In this document: positions 40,305 to 49,779 of the stretch, piece by piece
How the letters are laid out: the number at the start of each line of letters is the position of its first letter
Numbering within the stretch: the stretch's first letter is position 1
The notes under the pieces: model-generated
Databases searched by the model: none
What the model saw: only the letters and a program-made list of their open reading frames with translations
What the model was told of the DNA's origin: nothing
Made by a program: the position numbers and the translations under genes
DNA from: Oceanospirillum sp048268485
GTDB taxonomy: Bacteria; Pseudomonadota; Gammaproteobacteria; Pseudomonadales; Halomonadaceae
Length of the DNA: 64,000 nt
Reading direction: 5' to 3'
Assembly: GCA_048268485.1 (NCBI GenBank)
Contig: JBLWVL010000001.1
Location: 1 to 64,000 of the forward strand

Positions 40305-41249
40305 TCAGCGAAACATTGCGCTGATAGATTCCTCGTTGCTGACTCGGCGAACCGCTTCAGCTAACAGACCGGAAAGCGTCAGTTGGCGGATTTTTCCGCA
40401 TTTCTGAGCTGCGTCAGTCAAAGGAATGGTATCTGTAATGATCAGCTCATCCAAAACGGAATTGCGAACGTTATCAATGGCCGGGCCGGAGAGTACAGGG
40501 TGTGTTGCGTAGGCGACAACCCGTTTGGCGCCGTGTGCTTTTAATGCTTCGGCAGCTTTGCACAGGGTACCTGCGGTATCCACCATATCATCAACCAGTA
40601 CGCAGGTACGATCCTGAACATCACCGATGATGTGCATCACCTGAGCCTCATTTGCCTGCGGGCGGCGTTTGTCGATAATGGCCAGATCTGCATCATTCAA
40701 CTGCTTGGCAATTGCACGGGCACGAACAACACCACCGACATCCGGTGATACAACAACCAGGTCCGGATAGTTCTGACGTTCAATATCATCGAGAAGAATT
40801 GGAGAGCCATATACGTTATCAACAGGGACATCAAAAAATCCCTGGATCTGGTCGGCATGCAGGTCAACGGTCAATACGCGATCGACACCCACCGCGACGA
40901 TCATGTCAGCAACAACTTTAGCGCTGATAGGAACACGGGCTGAGCGAACACGGCGATCCTGACGCGCATAACCGTAATAAGGTACAACAGCGGTGATTCG
41001 CTGTGCTGATGCACGGCGCAGTGCATCGACCATCAGGATTAGCTCCATCAGGTTATCATTAGTAGGTACACAAGTGGACTGAATCACGAATACGTCTTTA
41101 CCACGCACGTTTTCGTTGATTTCAACAGCCATCTCGCCGTCACTGAATTGGCCAACCGTGGCGTCGCCCAGACGGATGTCTAAACAATCAACAACTTTGC
41201 TGGCTAACTGGGGGTTTGCATTCCCCGTGAACACCATTAATTTTGACAC
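40305..41249 (-). CDS. prs: Ribose-phosphate pyrophosphokinase
   Basis: The 314-aa protein begins MSKLMVFTGNANPQLASKV and carries the PRPP-synthase motifs NDNLMELILMVDALRRASA, YYGYARQDRR and the PRPP loop LVDDMVDTAGTL. It makes PRPP for nucleotide, His and Trp synthesis. The gene lies between tRNA-Gln and rplY on the same strand. Confidence 0.98.
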   Translation of the reverse strand: MSKLMVFTGNANPQLASKVVDCLDIRLGDATVGQFSDGEMAVEINENVRGKDVFVIQSTCVPTNDNLMELILMVDALRRASAQRITAVVPYYGYARQDRRVRSARVPISAKVVADMIVAVGVDRVLTVDLHADQIQGFFDVPVDNVYGSPILLDDIERQNYPDLVVVSPDVGGVVRARAIAKQLNDADLAIIDKRRPQANEAQVMHIIGDVQDRTCVLVDDMVDTAGTLCKAAEALKAHGAKRVVAYATHPVLSGPAIDNVRNSVLDELIITDTIPLTDAAQKCGKIRQLTLSGLLAEAVRRVSNEESISAMFR

Positions 41250-41330
41250 GTGTAACTACCTTTGGATTCAGTCTGACGGGAGTAAGTGCGGGCCTGAAGT
41301 GCAGTTCATTGCATCAACAGAAAACAGAAG

Positions 41331-41405
41331 TGGCTGGGGTACCAGGATTCGAACCTGGGGATGCTGGAATCAGAATCCAGTGCCTTACCGCTTGGCGATA
41401 CCCCA
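41331..41405 (-). tRNA. tRNA-Gln (CTG)
   Basis: The 75-nt gene has acceptor stem TGGGGTA/TACCCCA, anticodon stem CTGGA/TCCAG with loop TTCTGAT (anticodon CTG) and encoded CCA. It lies 14 bp after ispE and before prs, a conserved position, so it is probably co-transcribed with ispE. This reads CAG; a TTG-anticodon tRNA-Gln must be elsewhere. Confidence 0.96.
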
Positions 41406-41418
41406 ACTATATACCAGC

Positions 41419-42324
41419 TCAGATTGCCAGTGCTTCATGCAACGGGGATCTGTTTCTCCCCCAGGCAATAAAGCCCTGCCAGTGATCCGGTAACGCCGCT
41501 AAAACAGCCTCGGCTGATTTTTGGTCGTTAAAACCTGCAAAAATACAGGCACCGGTTCCGGTCATCTGTGATTTGCCATACTGACTAAGCCAATCGAGTG
41601 CCTGAGCAACTTCTTGATAAGTTGTTCTTGCGATCGATTCGCAGTCGTTATGACCGCCCTGATCAAGTGCGCGCGTAATTGTCATGATTTCGGTATCTCT
41701 TGTCAATTCAGGATGACAAAAAATTTCCTGAGTTGAGATATGGCATTCAGGACAGATCACCAAATAACAGGCTTCTTTGGGGGTTATGGGGGTTAGTTTT
41801 TCGCCCACACCTTCAGCCCATGCGGCAAATCCTCTGACAAAAACCGGCACGTCTGCGCCGAGTGTTAGTCCTATCTCTGCCAGCTCATCGATACTGCAGC
41901 CCAGCTGCCAGATATGGTTTAGCCCCAGCAATGCGGTGGCTGCATCTGAACTACCACCGCCAAGCCCTCCGCCCATGGGGATCTTTTTATCCAGTTGGAT
42001 TGATATATCCGGGAGAGGTTGACCGAGGTCTTGCTTCCTACAAAAAGAGACCAGCTGACGTGCTGCTTTTATAATCAGGTTGTTTTCTTCATCTACTCCG
42101 GGAATCTGAGGGTTTAGTTCAATCTTTGGGTGCAGAGAGGCCTGATTACCCTTTCGAAATGTTAGTTGATCACAGAAGTCGAGAAACTGGAATTGAGTTT
42201 GCAGCAGGTGATAGCCATCGGGTCGTCGACCAATAATATGCAGCATAAGGTTTAACTTTGCCGGGGCCGGTAGTGTCAGAGCCTTATTGGTGGGGGCTAG
42301 TGTCTTATTGGTGGGTGTCGGCAT
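41419..42324 (-). CDS. ispE: 4-diphosphocytidyl-2-C-methyl-D-erythritol kinase
   Basis: The 301-aa GHMP kinase has PAPAKLNLMLHIIGRRPDGYH at 20-40 and the ATP loop PMGGGLGGGSSDAAT (116-130). It phosphorylates CDP-ME in the MEP isoprenoid pathway. The N-terminus contains a small repeat (TNKTLAPTNKALTLP), so a later start is possible but no other ATG fits. It follows lolB, the usual partner. Confidence 0.96.
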   Translation of the reverse strand: MPTPTNKTLAPTNKALTLPAPAKLNLMLHIIGRRPDGYHLLQTQFQFLDFCDQLTFRKGNQASLHPKIELNPQIPGVDEENNLIIKAARQLVSFCRKQDLGQPLPDISIQLDKKIPMGGGLGGGSSDAATALLGLNHIWQLGCSIDELAEIGLTLGADVPVFVRGFAAWAEGVGEKLTPITPKEACYLVICPECHISTQEIFCHPELTRDTEIMTITRALDQGGHNDCESIARTTYQEVAQALDWLSQYGKSQMTGTGACIFAGFNDQKSAEAVLAALPDHWQGFIAWGRNRSPLHEALAI

Positions 42325-42459
42325 AGCTCGATAATCCGGGTGTTAGGGGCTTATCTGATTCAGAGGGCCCTGAAGCATGAAAAAATAACCCGTGAAGAAG
42401 CGGGTGGTCGGATAACCCACTGGATAACCAGGTGGTACTTAATTCTGCAGGTTTAGGAC

Positions 42460-43122
42460 CTACTGCAGAAGCGTCAGCTGATCGGCTGATAGTCGCCATT
42501 GATTGATGATCAGTGTCAGCTCCAGTTGGCCTCTGTTAACCTTTATTCGGCCGGGAAGTTCAGTATTTTGAGGCGCTCCGGAGGACACGGGGCGATAGCG
42601 GTCATAGCGGATATTCCAGCCGTCCTGCTGCAAAAGGCGGATCTGCTGAGATGGGTTCAGTTCCGATTGATAGACTGAGCCAGGAGCGGGTAGGGTTCGT
42701 ATCCAATACAGAAGACTGCTGATCGGCAGATCCCAGCCAAAGTGGTTGTACAGCAGTTGCTCAGGACTCTGGTCGATAAAATGGCCTTTGTCCGGTACTG
42801 TCAGTACAACCTGGTAAGGGTTGCCTTCCATATGTGCTCCTGTCTGCCCGAAAGGGCCGCTCAGGGTCATGTTGTAACTGTCGCCTTGCTGTTGCCATTG
42901 AAGATTGGCGCTGTCTGAACTTTCTTTTGTTTTCAGGCGAATTTTCCCTTCAATCTGAAAGTGGGTCAGCTGAGAAAAATTGCGATTATGCTGATCCATA
43001 AAAGGGGTAGAGGCTTGTTTAAGCTGTTCTGTTGTACTGCAGCCTGTCAGTAATATCAGGACAAGCAAAGTAGCTTTTGTAAGTAGATTTCTGGTGCTAT
43101 TGTTCATTTTTCGGCGTGTCAT
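42460..43122 (-). CDS. lolB: Outer membrane lipoprotein-sorting factor LolB
   Basis: The 220-aa protein has a lipoprotein signal peptide with lipobox LTGC (Cys28). The mature part has the LolB beta-barrel segments FQIEGKIRLKTKE, GPFGQTGAHMEG and YWIRTLPAPG. It receives lipoproteins from LolA and inserts them in the outer membrane. The start at 43122 or 43107 is undecided, since neither has a clear Shine-Dalgarno; coupling to the TPR gene 2 bp upstream is likely. Confidence 0.94.
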   Translation of the reverse strand: MTRRKMNNSTRNLLTKATLLVLILLTGCSTTEQLKQASTPFMDQHNRNFSQLTHFQIEGKIRLKTKESSDSANLQWQQQGDSYNMTLSGPFGQTGAHMEGNPYQVVLTVPDKGHFIDQSPEQLLYNHFGWDLPISSLLYWIRTLPAPGSVYQSELNPSQQIRLLQQDGWNIRYDRYRPVSSGAPQNTELPGRIKVNRGQLELTLIINQWRLSADQLTLLQ

Positions 43123-43124
43123 CG

Positions 43125-44969
43125 CTATTCAGCAGGACGTGTGTCTGCTGTTTCCTCCGGATTCTCTGTCGGGTACTCAGGTTCCTGATGTTTGGCCTGG
43201 GTACTGAGTTCTGGAAAACGTTTTTCTACTGCGTCGAGTAATGAGCTTTCCCGGAAAAGTTGTCTGGCTTCCAGTAGTAGGTCAACGGCTTCATCCTGTT
43301 GACCTGAGACCCAGTATACTTCAATCAGGTGGCTGGCAATTTCAGGGTCCTGCAGTTGGTTGTATGCCTGTCGCAGAAAGCGTGTCGCTTCATTGAGTTG
43401 TCCCAGCTTAAAATAAACCCAGCCCAGACTATCTGTTATAGCAGGATCACCGGGTTTCAGTGCAGCAGCCTTTCGGATCAACAGCAGGGCTTCCGGATAA
43501 CGGTCCGTATACTCAGTCAGGGTGTAGCCCAGTGTATTCAGAACCATGGCATTGTTCGGTTCACTATCCAGAATTTCCCGCAGATCCCGCTCCAGTGAGG
43601 GGATATCCTGCTCTTTCAGGGAGACCATTGCGCGGCTGTACAGGAGTTCATAGTCAGGGCCTTCCGATAAGATGGCTTCGGTTAGCAACTGATGGGCATC
43701 GTCAGACCTGTTCATGGCAAGGAGAAGCTCGCTCTCCAGTAGGTAGAGGCGAATTCTGTACTCAGGCAAAGTCAGGCGTAGTGTTGCCAGATGGGCTCGT
43801 GCTTCGTCGTTTTCCCCCTGAGCGATCAGTAGCTGTGCGGCTCTTGCCTGGGCCTGCAGGAAATCTTTTCCACCTTTAACCATTCGGTAGTGATCCGTTG
43901 CTGCCTGAACGTTGTTCTCCTGCTCCTCAAGTCGTCCTAAGTAATAGTGAGCAGCATCAATCTCGAAGCCTTTTTCCAGTAATGTGTTTAACTGGTTGCG
44001 TGCTTGCTCGGGTAAGCCATTTTCCATCAGAATCAGGGCGAGAGACAGTGTCAGTTGACCGTTCTCGGGATGATTGCTCGCTATTTTGGAAAATACCTGT
44101 TGCGCCTGATCGATATCACCATCTTTGACCAATGTACGTGCAAGAGCCAGCTGCAGACGCAGATTATCCGGCTGCTTACGGATCGCCTGCTCAAGAATAT
44201 GGATACCTGCCCTCAGGTCATATTGAGTAATGGCCAGGTCAGCTTTTAACAGGATGCTACGGATATTCAAAGGCGAGATGCCCAGCGATATATCAATTAC
44301 CTCGCTGGCTTGTTGATTATGCCCGGAGAAATAGAGCAGCTGAGCTGTGGCTGTCAGAAGGTCCGGGTTATCTGGGTGGTGACTAAGTAAATTATTTATT
44401 GCTACCAGAAGTTCATTTCGAGTGTACTCATCTGCTTCCACGCTTTGGGCCGCAAGGTAACTGAAGTGTGTTTCCTCACCCATAGACAGCAGCTCGCTCT
44501 GGAAATCAAACGCTCCAAGTAAGTCGCCCTGTTGAATCAGGAGTGTGCTGCTGATTCGTCGGGATTCGGCATTATCCGGGGCAGTTTCACTCCAAAGTGC
44601 TGCCGCATCCAGTGTTGTTTGATTATCGCCGGCATATTGCGCGATATAGGTTGCTCTGCGGGCAAGCTCCGGGTTTTGCAGACGTGCGGCCTGCTCCAGA
44701 TAAAGCTGAAGAGCAAAACCGACCTGGTTGCGCTGACCGGCAATCTCTGCAGCCAGTAACCCCTGAATAGCTTCGCCGTCCAGACCGCTAATGGGTTGCT
44801 GTACCTGAGGCGAAGTAATCTGAGCTTCAGAGCGCAGATCATTAGGTGTTAGGGTTTGGGAGGTGGGTTGCACTATCTGCTGTTGGCAGCCGGATAGCAA
44901 GAGCAGAGGCAGCAAGAAGCTGACCCTGGTCAGACGTGAAGATGATATAAATGCTGGCATGCCTTGCAT
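43125..44969 (-). CDS. TPR-repeat lipoprotein
   Basis: The 614-aa protein has a lipoprotein signal (lipobox LSGC, Cys28) and many tetratricopeptide repeats, visible as recurring A-L-Y/A-P spacing such as PDNLRLQLALARTLVKDGDIDQA and PENGQLTLSLALILMENGLPEQA. Such a protein upstream of lolB is common in Pseudomonas relatives. It probably scaffolds envelope proteins; a specific function is unknown. Confidence 0.9.
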   Translation of the reverse strand: MQGMPAFISSSRLTRVSFLLPLLLLSGCQQQIVQPTSQTLTPNDLRSEAQITSPQVQQPISGLDGEAIQGLLAAEIAGQRNQVGFALQLYLEQAARLQNPELARRATYIAQYAGDNQTTLDAAALWSETAPDNAESRRISSTLLIQQGDLLGAFDFQSELLSMGEETHFSYLAAQSVEADEYTRNELLVAINNLLSHHPDNPDLLTATAQLLYFSGHNQQASEVIDISLGISPLNIRSILLKADLAITQYDLRAGIHILEQAIRKQPDNLRLQLALARTLVKDGDIDQAQQVFSKIASNHPENGQLTLSLALILMENGLPEQARNQLNTLLEKGFEIDAAHYYLGRLEEQENNVQAATDHYRMVKGGKDFLQAQARAAQLLIAQGENDEARAHLATLRLTLPEYRIRLYLLESELLLAMNRSDDAHQLLTEAILSEGPDYELLYSRAMVSLKEQDIPSLERDLREILDSEPNNAMVLNTLGYTLTEYTDRYPEALLLIRKAAALKPGDPAITDSLGWVYFKLGQLNEATRFLRQAYNQLQDPEIASHLIEVYWVSGQQDEAVDLLLEARQLFRESSLLDAVEKRFPELSTQAKHQEPEYPTENPEETADTRPAE

Positions 44970-45093
44970 GGTGTCACCCTGCCCCTCTATTGCAGACCTT
45001 TATACTGATAGCAACAGAGCTTAACCTGTTGCTACTACAGAAAAAACTGTCTTTTTTAATCAGTGTGCTTTTATCGGCTTTCAGTGTGTTGGT

Positions 45094-48075
45094 TTATGAG
45101 GTTTCCGGCGGTGATTGCACGGCAGAAGGAGCAGATATCACAAGTTGGTTTCGACCACTATGTTTTGCCCGGTAGAAGGCGTGATCGGCCTCTTTTAGCC
45201 AGAGGTCCAGTGGTTCGCTTTTTCGGGCCGGTCGAATCATGGCTCCAATACTGATGGTGATGTGCAGCGAAAACTGCTGTTGCAATACCGGGTTTTCTGC
45301 AACGGCAAGTCTCAGGTCTTGCAGCCGATCTTCTAATTGCCTGGCACAGGAGCCGCAGGTCAGGATAATAAACTCTTCACCGCCAAAGCGTATCAGATGG
45401 TCATCCGGCTGATTGAATTGCACCCTCATATGGCGGGCAAGAGCCTGAAGGCAAAGGTCACCGGCATCATGGCCGTAATTATCGTTGATCCGCTTAAAGT
45501 GATCGGCATCTATCATAGCAACTGCAACAATTTGCTTATCCTTGTAGCAGCGTGCCATGTAATCTTCAAACGTCTGGCCCAGGTAGTTACGATTCCCCAG
45601 CCCTGTCAGCTGATCAGTGACACTTAAGTGGGCCAGTTGCTCATTGGCTTTTTGCAGTTGCTGATTCAGGTTGCCCAGTTTGCGATTCCAGTAAAAAAGT
45701 GCCAGAAAAAGCAGACTGAAGGCTGCTGCCAACTGCCAGAGGGTGGTGTAGTCGGTTTTCTGCTCCAGTTTGATGGATAGCCAGTCATTTTCGACCTGGT
45801 CCAGTTCAGCGTCGTTAAGGCTGGAGAGCAGCTTGTTCATCAGAGTCAGTAATTGAGGATACTGATGATGCACCGCAATCGAAAAATTACTGTCCACGGG
45901 CAGGCGCCCGAGTACCCGAATATCCCCCAGACTTTCCTTTTGCAGCAGATGACTGGTTTCGGCGAGCCCTCCAATAAAACCATAAAGCTTATGTTCTCTG
46001 ACTTGCTGAATACCGCTTAGGGTGGTGTCAACGGGTATGAGTTTCAGTTGTGGGTAACGTTGCTGGAGTATAGTCAGAATATTGCTGTCATGGCTGATGC
46101 CAATGCGTTTACCGCTTAGATCGTTGATGCTGTCTATAAAAGGGCTGCCCAGGGCTCCCAGAATGACATTGGAAGCGTTATACCAGCTATTTGAGAATAA
46201 TAGGTTTGGTTGCAGCTCCTGGTTGGGAACAACCATTGGTGTCATAACGCAATCCCCATTCTTGATTGCGGTTAAAGTGCGCTGCCAGCTGCCCGTTGGG
46301 AGAAACTCAAAGCGTAGATTGTCCTGTTTTTGCTGCAGTATTGTCAGCAGTCTGGCAGACATTCCATCATGCCGGTCCTCGCTATTTTGGCTCTCCAGAG
46401 GGTAGTGCCCCGGATGTACACAGTAAGTAATGGTGTAGTTCCAATGATTCAGAAGTTCCTGTTCTTTCTGAGATAAAATGATTTTGGTTTCATCCCCGGA
46501 GACTGCTTTGGCGCCTAGCCACCGGTTCTCAATAGCGCGCTTCTCTATCTGGGAGATATCATTTAACGCCTGATCAAGGATTTCTCTGAGAGGCAGAAGC
46601 TCAGGCTGCAAACCGAGCCTCAGGTCTTCGCCGATCAGGCCAGGTAACCGAAGTTCACCGGCAATCCAGACATCTGTCATGCCTAGCTCCCTAATCCAGT
46701 GGTTACCATTAGGCAGTGCCGCCAAAACAAGGTCGACCTGATTCTCCATCAGGGCTTTAAACATACTGGCTTGCTCTGTGTAGCTGATTACCTGATCCGG
46801 AAACAGTTTGCGCACAGCGGCTTCGTAGAAGACGCCATGTCCAACGGCGATACGTAATCCTGACAGATCAGATGCTTTATTCAGGCGGAAATTTGCATTA
46901 CGGGTGAAGGCCACATTAGGGATGCGATGATAAGGCTGGGTGAAGTGGGTAAAGGCACGTCTTTCCGGTATATCCGATATATTGGCTATCAGGTCGAGTT
47001 CACCTCGTTTAAACAGCTGGAAAAGGTTGCTCCATTGGTCGACAACAGGGATAAATTCAACGCCGGTCAGATCCTGTAAGCGATAGAGAATATCAACGCT
47101 TAGTCCCTGAATCTTACCATTGTCAGAAAAGCTGAAAGGAGCGTAGTCCCGCATCAGGCCGACTCTGAGTGGAGGCAGGCGACTGAGATAGTTACGTTGT
47201 TTTCGGGTGAGTTGCAGAGGTTCCTGACGTAAAGGGGACTGACCATCGTATTGCATCCAGCGCTCATTCAGCTCCTGTAGCCATCCGGCGGGCAGAGACT
47301 GGAGGCCTGCCTGTAATTTTTTGAAGAGCTCTGGTCTGTCTTTGAGAGTCCCTAGTCGAAAATCTTCAATCTCCATTCCCTCAAGGGGCGCTAATGTGTT
47401 TACTTCCAGCTGGAAGAAACCTTCCCTGCGCGCCATATATTTCAGCGTGATTTCCGGGCCAATGATGGTATCCACCCAGCCAAAGGCCAGTGCCTGAACC
47501 AGATTAGGCAGCAGGTCATATTCGATAACATTAATACCCTGCTCAACAAGATAATCCCGGTAATAGATATCACGCATGATGCCAACCCGGTAAGGTTTCA
47601 GCTGATGCAGTGTCTTAACGGTAGGGAGAGGTTGTGCGCTATTTTGCATCACAACAGTCTGACGAAGATGGTATGCACTGGTGAAAAGTATATTTTTTGC
47701 CCGATCTTCTCGCCAGGATATCTCATCAATAATATCCAGATCACCCCTTAGAAACGCCGCATAAATATCTGGCCAGCTGCCGGCCCGGTAATCAAAGCGA
47801 ACGCCCAGGGTTTCGCCCAGCTTGTTGAGTATATCAACAGAAAAGCCCTTAACTGTGTGTCCTTCGATGCTGGAGTAGGGCTCATTGTCGGCAACGATAC
47901 CAACGGTCAGGCTCTCTGGTATTTTGGACTGGGCTGCAGCTTTGGCGGGGGTTGTGGATGCCTGGGCGCTTTGTATCAGCAGTAAAATGGCCCAGAAAAA
48001 CAACAGAAACATTGTTGGTGCAAAACTGTTCTTTGGAGGGCGGGTTCCGCAAGGCGTTTTTGGATTGCTGGTCAT
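45094..48075 (-). CDS. Diguanylate cyclase with three periplasmic solute-binding sensor domains
   Basis: The 993-aa protein has a signal/membrane segment near the N-terminus, then three SBP_bac_3-type domains in tandem (starting at about residues 55, 300 and 540; key segments VGIVADNEPYSSIEG, VGLMRDYAPFSFSDNG, ITYCVHPGHYPLE), one membrane helix near 790 and a GGDEF domain with RFGGEEFIIL. The third SBP copy is more divergent. It should make c-di-GMP in response to bound small molecules such as amino acids. Start 48075 has GGGGA upstream; the frame is open to 48162. Confidence 0.9.
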   Translation of the reverse strand: MTSNPKTPCGTRPPKNSFAPTMFLLFFWAILLLIQSAQASTTPAKAAAQSKIPESLTVGIVADNEPYSSIEGHTVKGFSVDILNKLGETLGVRFDYRAGSWPDIYAAFLRGDLDIIDEISWREDRAKNILFTSAYHLRQTVVMQNSAQPLPTVKTLHQLKPYRVGIMRDIYYRDYLVEQGINVIEYDLLPNLVQALAFGWVDTIIGPEITLKYMARREGFFQLEVNTLAPLEGMEIEDFRLGTLKDRPELFKKLQAGLQSLPAGWLQELNERWMQYDGQSPLRQEPLQLTRKQRNYLSRLPPLRVGLMRDYAPFSFSDNGKIQGLSVDILYRLQDLTGVEFIPVVDQWSNLFQLFKRGELDLIANISDIPERRAFTHFTQPYHRIPNVAFTRNANFRLNKASDLSGLRIAVGHGVFYEAAVRKLFPDQVISYTEQASMFKALMENQVDLVLAALPNGNHWIRELGMTDVWIAGELRLPGLIGEDLRLGLQPELLPLREILDQALNDISQIEKRAIENRWLGAKAVSGDETKIILSQKEQELLNHWNYTITYCVHPGHYPLESQNSEDRHDGMSARLLTILQQKQDNLRFEFLPTGSWQRTLTAIKNGDCVMTPMVVPNQELQPNLLFSNSWYNASNVILGALGSPFIDSINDLSGKRIGISHDSNILTILQQRYPQLKLIPVDTTLSGIQQVREHKLYGFIGGLAETSHLLQKESLGDIRVLGRLPVDSNFSIAVHHQYPQLLTLMNKLLSSLNDAELDQVENDWLSIKLEQKTDYTTLWQLAAAFSLLFLALFYWNRKLGNLNQQLQKANEQLAHLSVTDQLTGLGNRNYLGQTFEDYMARCYKDKQIVAVAMIDADHFKRINDNYGHDAGDLCLQALARHMRVQFNQPDDHLIRFGGEEFIILTCGSCARQLEDRLQDLRLAVAENPVLQQQFSLHITISIGAMIRPARKSEPLDLWLKEADHAFYRAKHSGRNQLVISAPSAVQSPPETS

Positions 48076-48399
48076 GGTATCCCCGTTACTGAGAAACGGT
48101 GCGCTATACTCCAGTGTCAGTTGATGCAGAATGTCTCTGACGTGGCAAAGAGTGCAGGGCACGTTTAACTGGACTGTATCCGGTTTGAAACGTGTCTTGA
48201 AGATGACTTTTTAGTTAAAATTCCATAGTGCAATGGGAGCATTCACCTGTTCAAGTGAAGTTTGATAAAAACTGAACTTTTTATGATCTGAATAATAAAA
48301 AAACACCTTATCTTCCATGTGGTTGAGTGCCACCTTAAGCTGTGGTGTGCTATGATCCACAGCCTCAAAAATGCTGGAACTGTGACAGAAGCGTTATCT
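48076..48399. other. 324-bp divergent region, GGDEF sensor / hemA
   Basis: No gene is evident. It contains AT-rich stretches near 48205-48300 where the hemA promoter would be expected, but I could not assign clear hexamers. Confidence 0.5.
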
Positions 48400-49662
48400 A
48401 TGAGCCTGCTTGCCTTTGGAATTAATCATAAAACTGCCCCAGTGGAAATCCGCGAACGGGTAGCTTTTACTCCGGAACAGCTGGATGGCGCGTTCCAACA
48501 ATTACGGCAGCACCCGCAGATCAGTGAAGTAGCGGTGGTATCTACCTGTAACCGTACTGAGCTCTATTGTGTCGTAGATTCTGACTCCCATGGACAGGAT
48601 ACAACGCCTGTACTTGAATGGATGAGCCAGTTTCACAATCTTGATTTGGCCGATCTGGCGCGTTACAGCTATGAATACTCAAATGAAGACGCTGCCCGGC
48701 ATCTGATGCGTGTATCCTGTGGTCTGGATTCTATGGTTCTGGGTGAACCTCAGATTCTGGGTCAGATTAAAGACGCTTATTTGAATGCACAGGATAAAGG
48801 TTTGGTCGGCCGTGAGCTGAACCCGCTGTTCCAGCAGTCTTTTGCTGTCGCAAAACAGGTGCGTACTCAAACTTCTATTGGGGAAAACCCTGTTTCTGTG
48901 GCCTATGCCGCCGTTAACATGGCGCAGCGTATTTTCTCTGACCTGAGTAAAAGCCAGGCGCTTTTGATTGGCGCGGGAGAGACCATTGAGCTAGTCGCAC
49001 GTCACTTGCGTAATGCCGGCGTCAGTAAAATGGTTGTCGCAAATCGTACATTGAGCAGAGCGCAGGCCGTTGCTGAAGAGTTTAGTGGTGAGGCTGTTGT
49101 GCTGAGTGATATTCCTCACCAGCTGGAAAAGTCCGATATTGTTATTGCTTCTACTGCCAGCCAGCTGCCTATTCTGGGTAAAGGCGCTGTAGAGCGGGCT
49201 CTTAAGGTACGTAAGCACAAACCGATCTTTATGGTGGATATCGCGGTGCCTCGTGATATTGAATCTCAGGTGGGTGAGCTGGATGATGTTTATCTTTACA
49301 GTGTTGATGACCTGAAAGAGGTCATTGAGGAAAATATGCGCAGCCGCCAGGAAGCGGCTGAGCAGGCAGAACAACTGGTTCTTGCTGGCGTCGGACATTT
49401 TATGCAGTCCCGGCGCGAGCGTGGTGCAGGTCAGGTGATCGGTACTCTGCGTCAGCAGGTAGATAATATCCGTGTGACCGAGTTGGAAAAAGCCTTGCAG
49501 CAGTTGCAGAAAGGTCAGAACCCGGAAGAAGTGCTTCGGCGTTTTTCCCAGTCTTTGACTAATAAGGTTTTACACGAGCCCATGGTGCAACTGCGCCAGG
49601 CGTCAGCAGATAATCGCAATGACCTGCTTAATGGCGCCAGAACTCTTTTTGCATTGGATTAG
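48400..49662 (+). CDS. hemA: Glutamyl-tRNA reductase
   Basis: The 420-aa protein begins MSLLAFGINHKTAPVEIRERVAF and has the catalytic Cys50 in STCNRTELYCV. It reduces glutamyl-tRNA to glutamate semialdehyde, the first step of tetrapyrrole synthesis. Start 48400 is chosen by the conserved N-terminus; the frame is open from 48319. Followed by prfA and prmC, the conserved hemA-prfA-prmC order. Confidence 0.98.
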   Translation: MSLLAFGINHKTAPVEIRERVAFTPEQLDGAFQQLRQHPQISEVAVVSTCNRTELYCVVDSDSHGQDTTPVLEWMSQFHNLDLADLARYSYEYSNEDAARHLMRVSCGLDSMVLGEPQILGQIKDAYLNAQDKGLVGRELNPLFQQSFAVAKQVRTQTSIGENPVSVAYAAVNMAQRIFSDLSKSQALLIGAGETIELVARHLRNAGVSKMVVANRTLSRAQAVAEEFSGEAVVLSDIPHQLEKSDIVIASTASQLPILGKGAVERALKVRKHKPIFMVDIAVPRDIESQVGELDDVYLYSVDDLKEVIEENMRSRQEAAEQAEQLVLAGVGHFMQSRRERGAGQVIGTLRQQVDNIRVTELEKALQQLQKGQNPEEVLRRFSQSLTNKVLHEPMVQLRQASADNRNDLLNGARTLFALD

Positions 49663-49779
49663 CGACGCTTAATCTGCCTTTTAGTCTTGCCTGAGCATTT
49701 GTGTCCACACCTCCGGTACTGTCGAAGCCGGGAACCTATCAAATATATCGCTTATAAAAGCCCTGTCGGGAAGAGAAAT

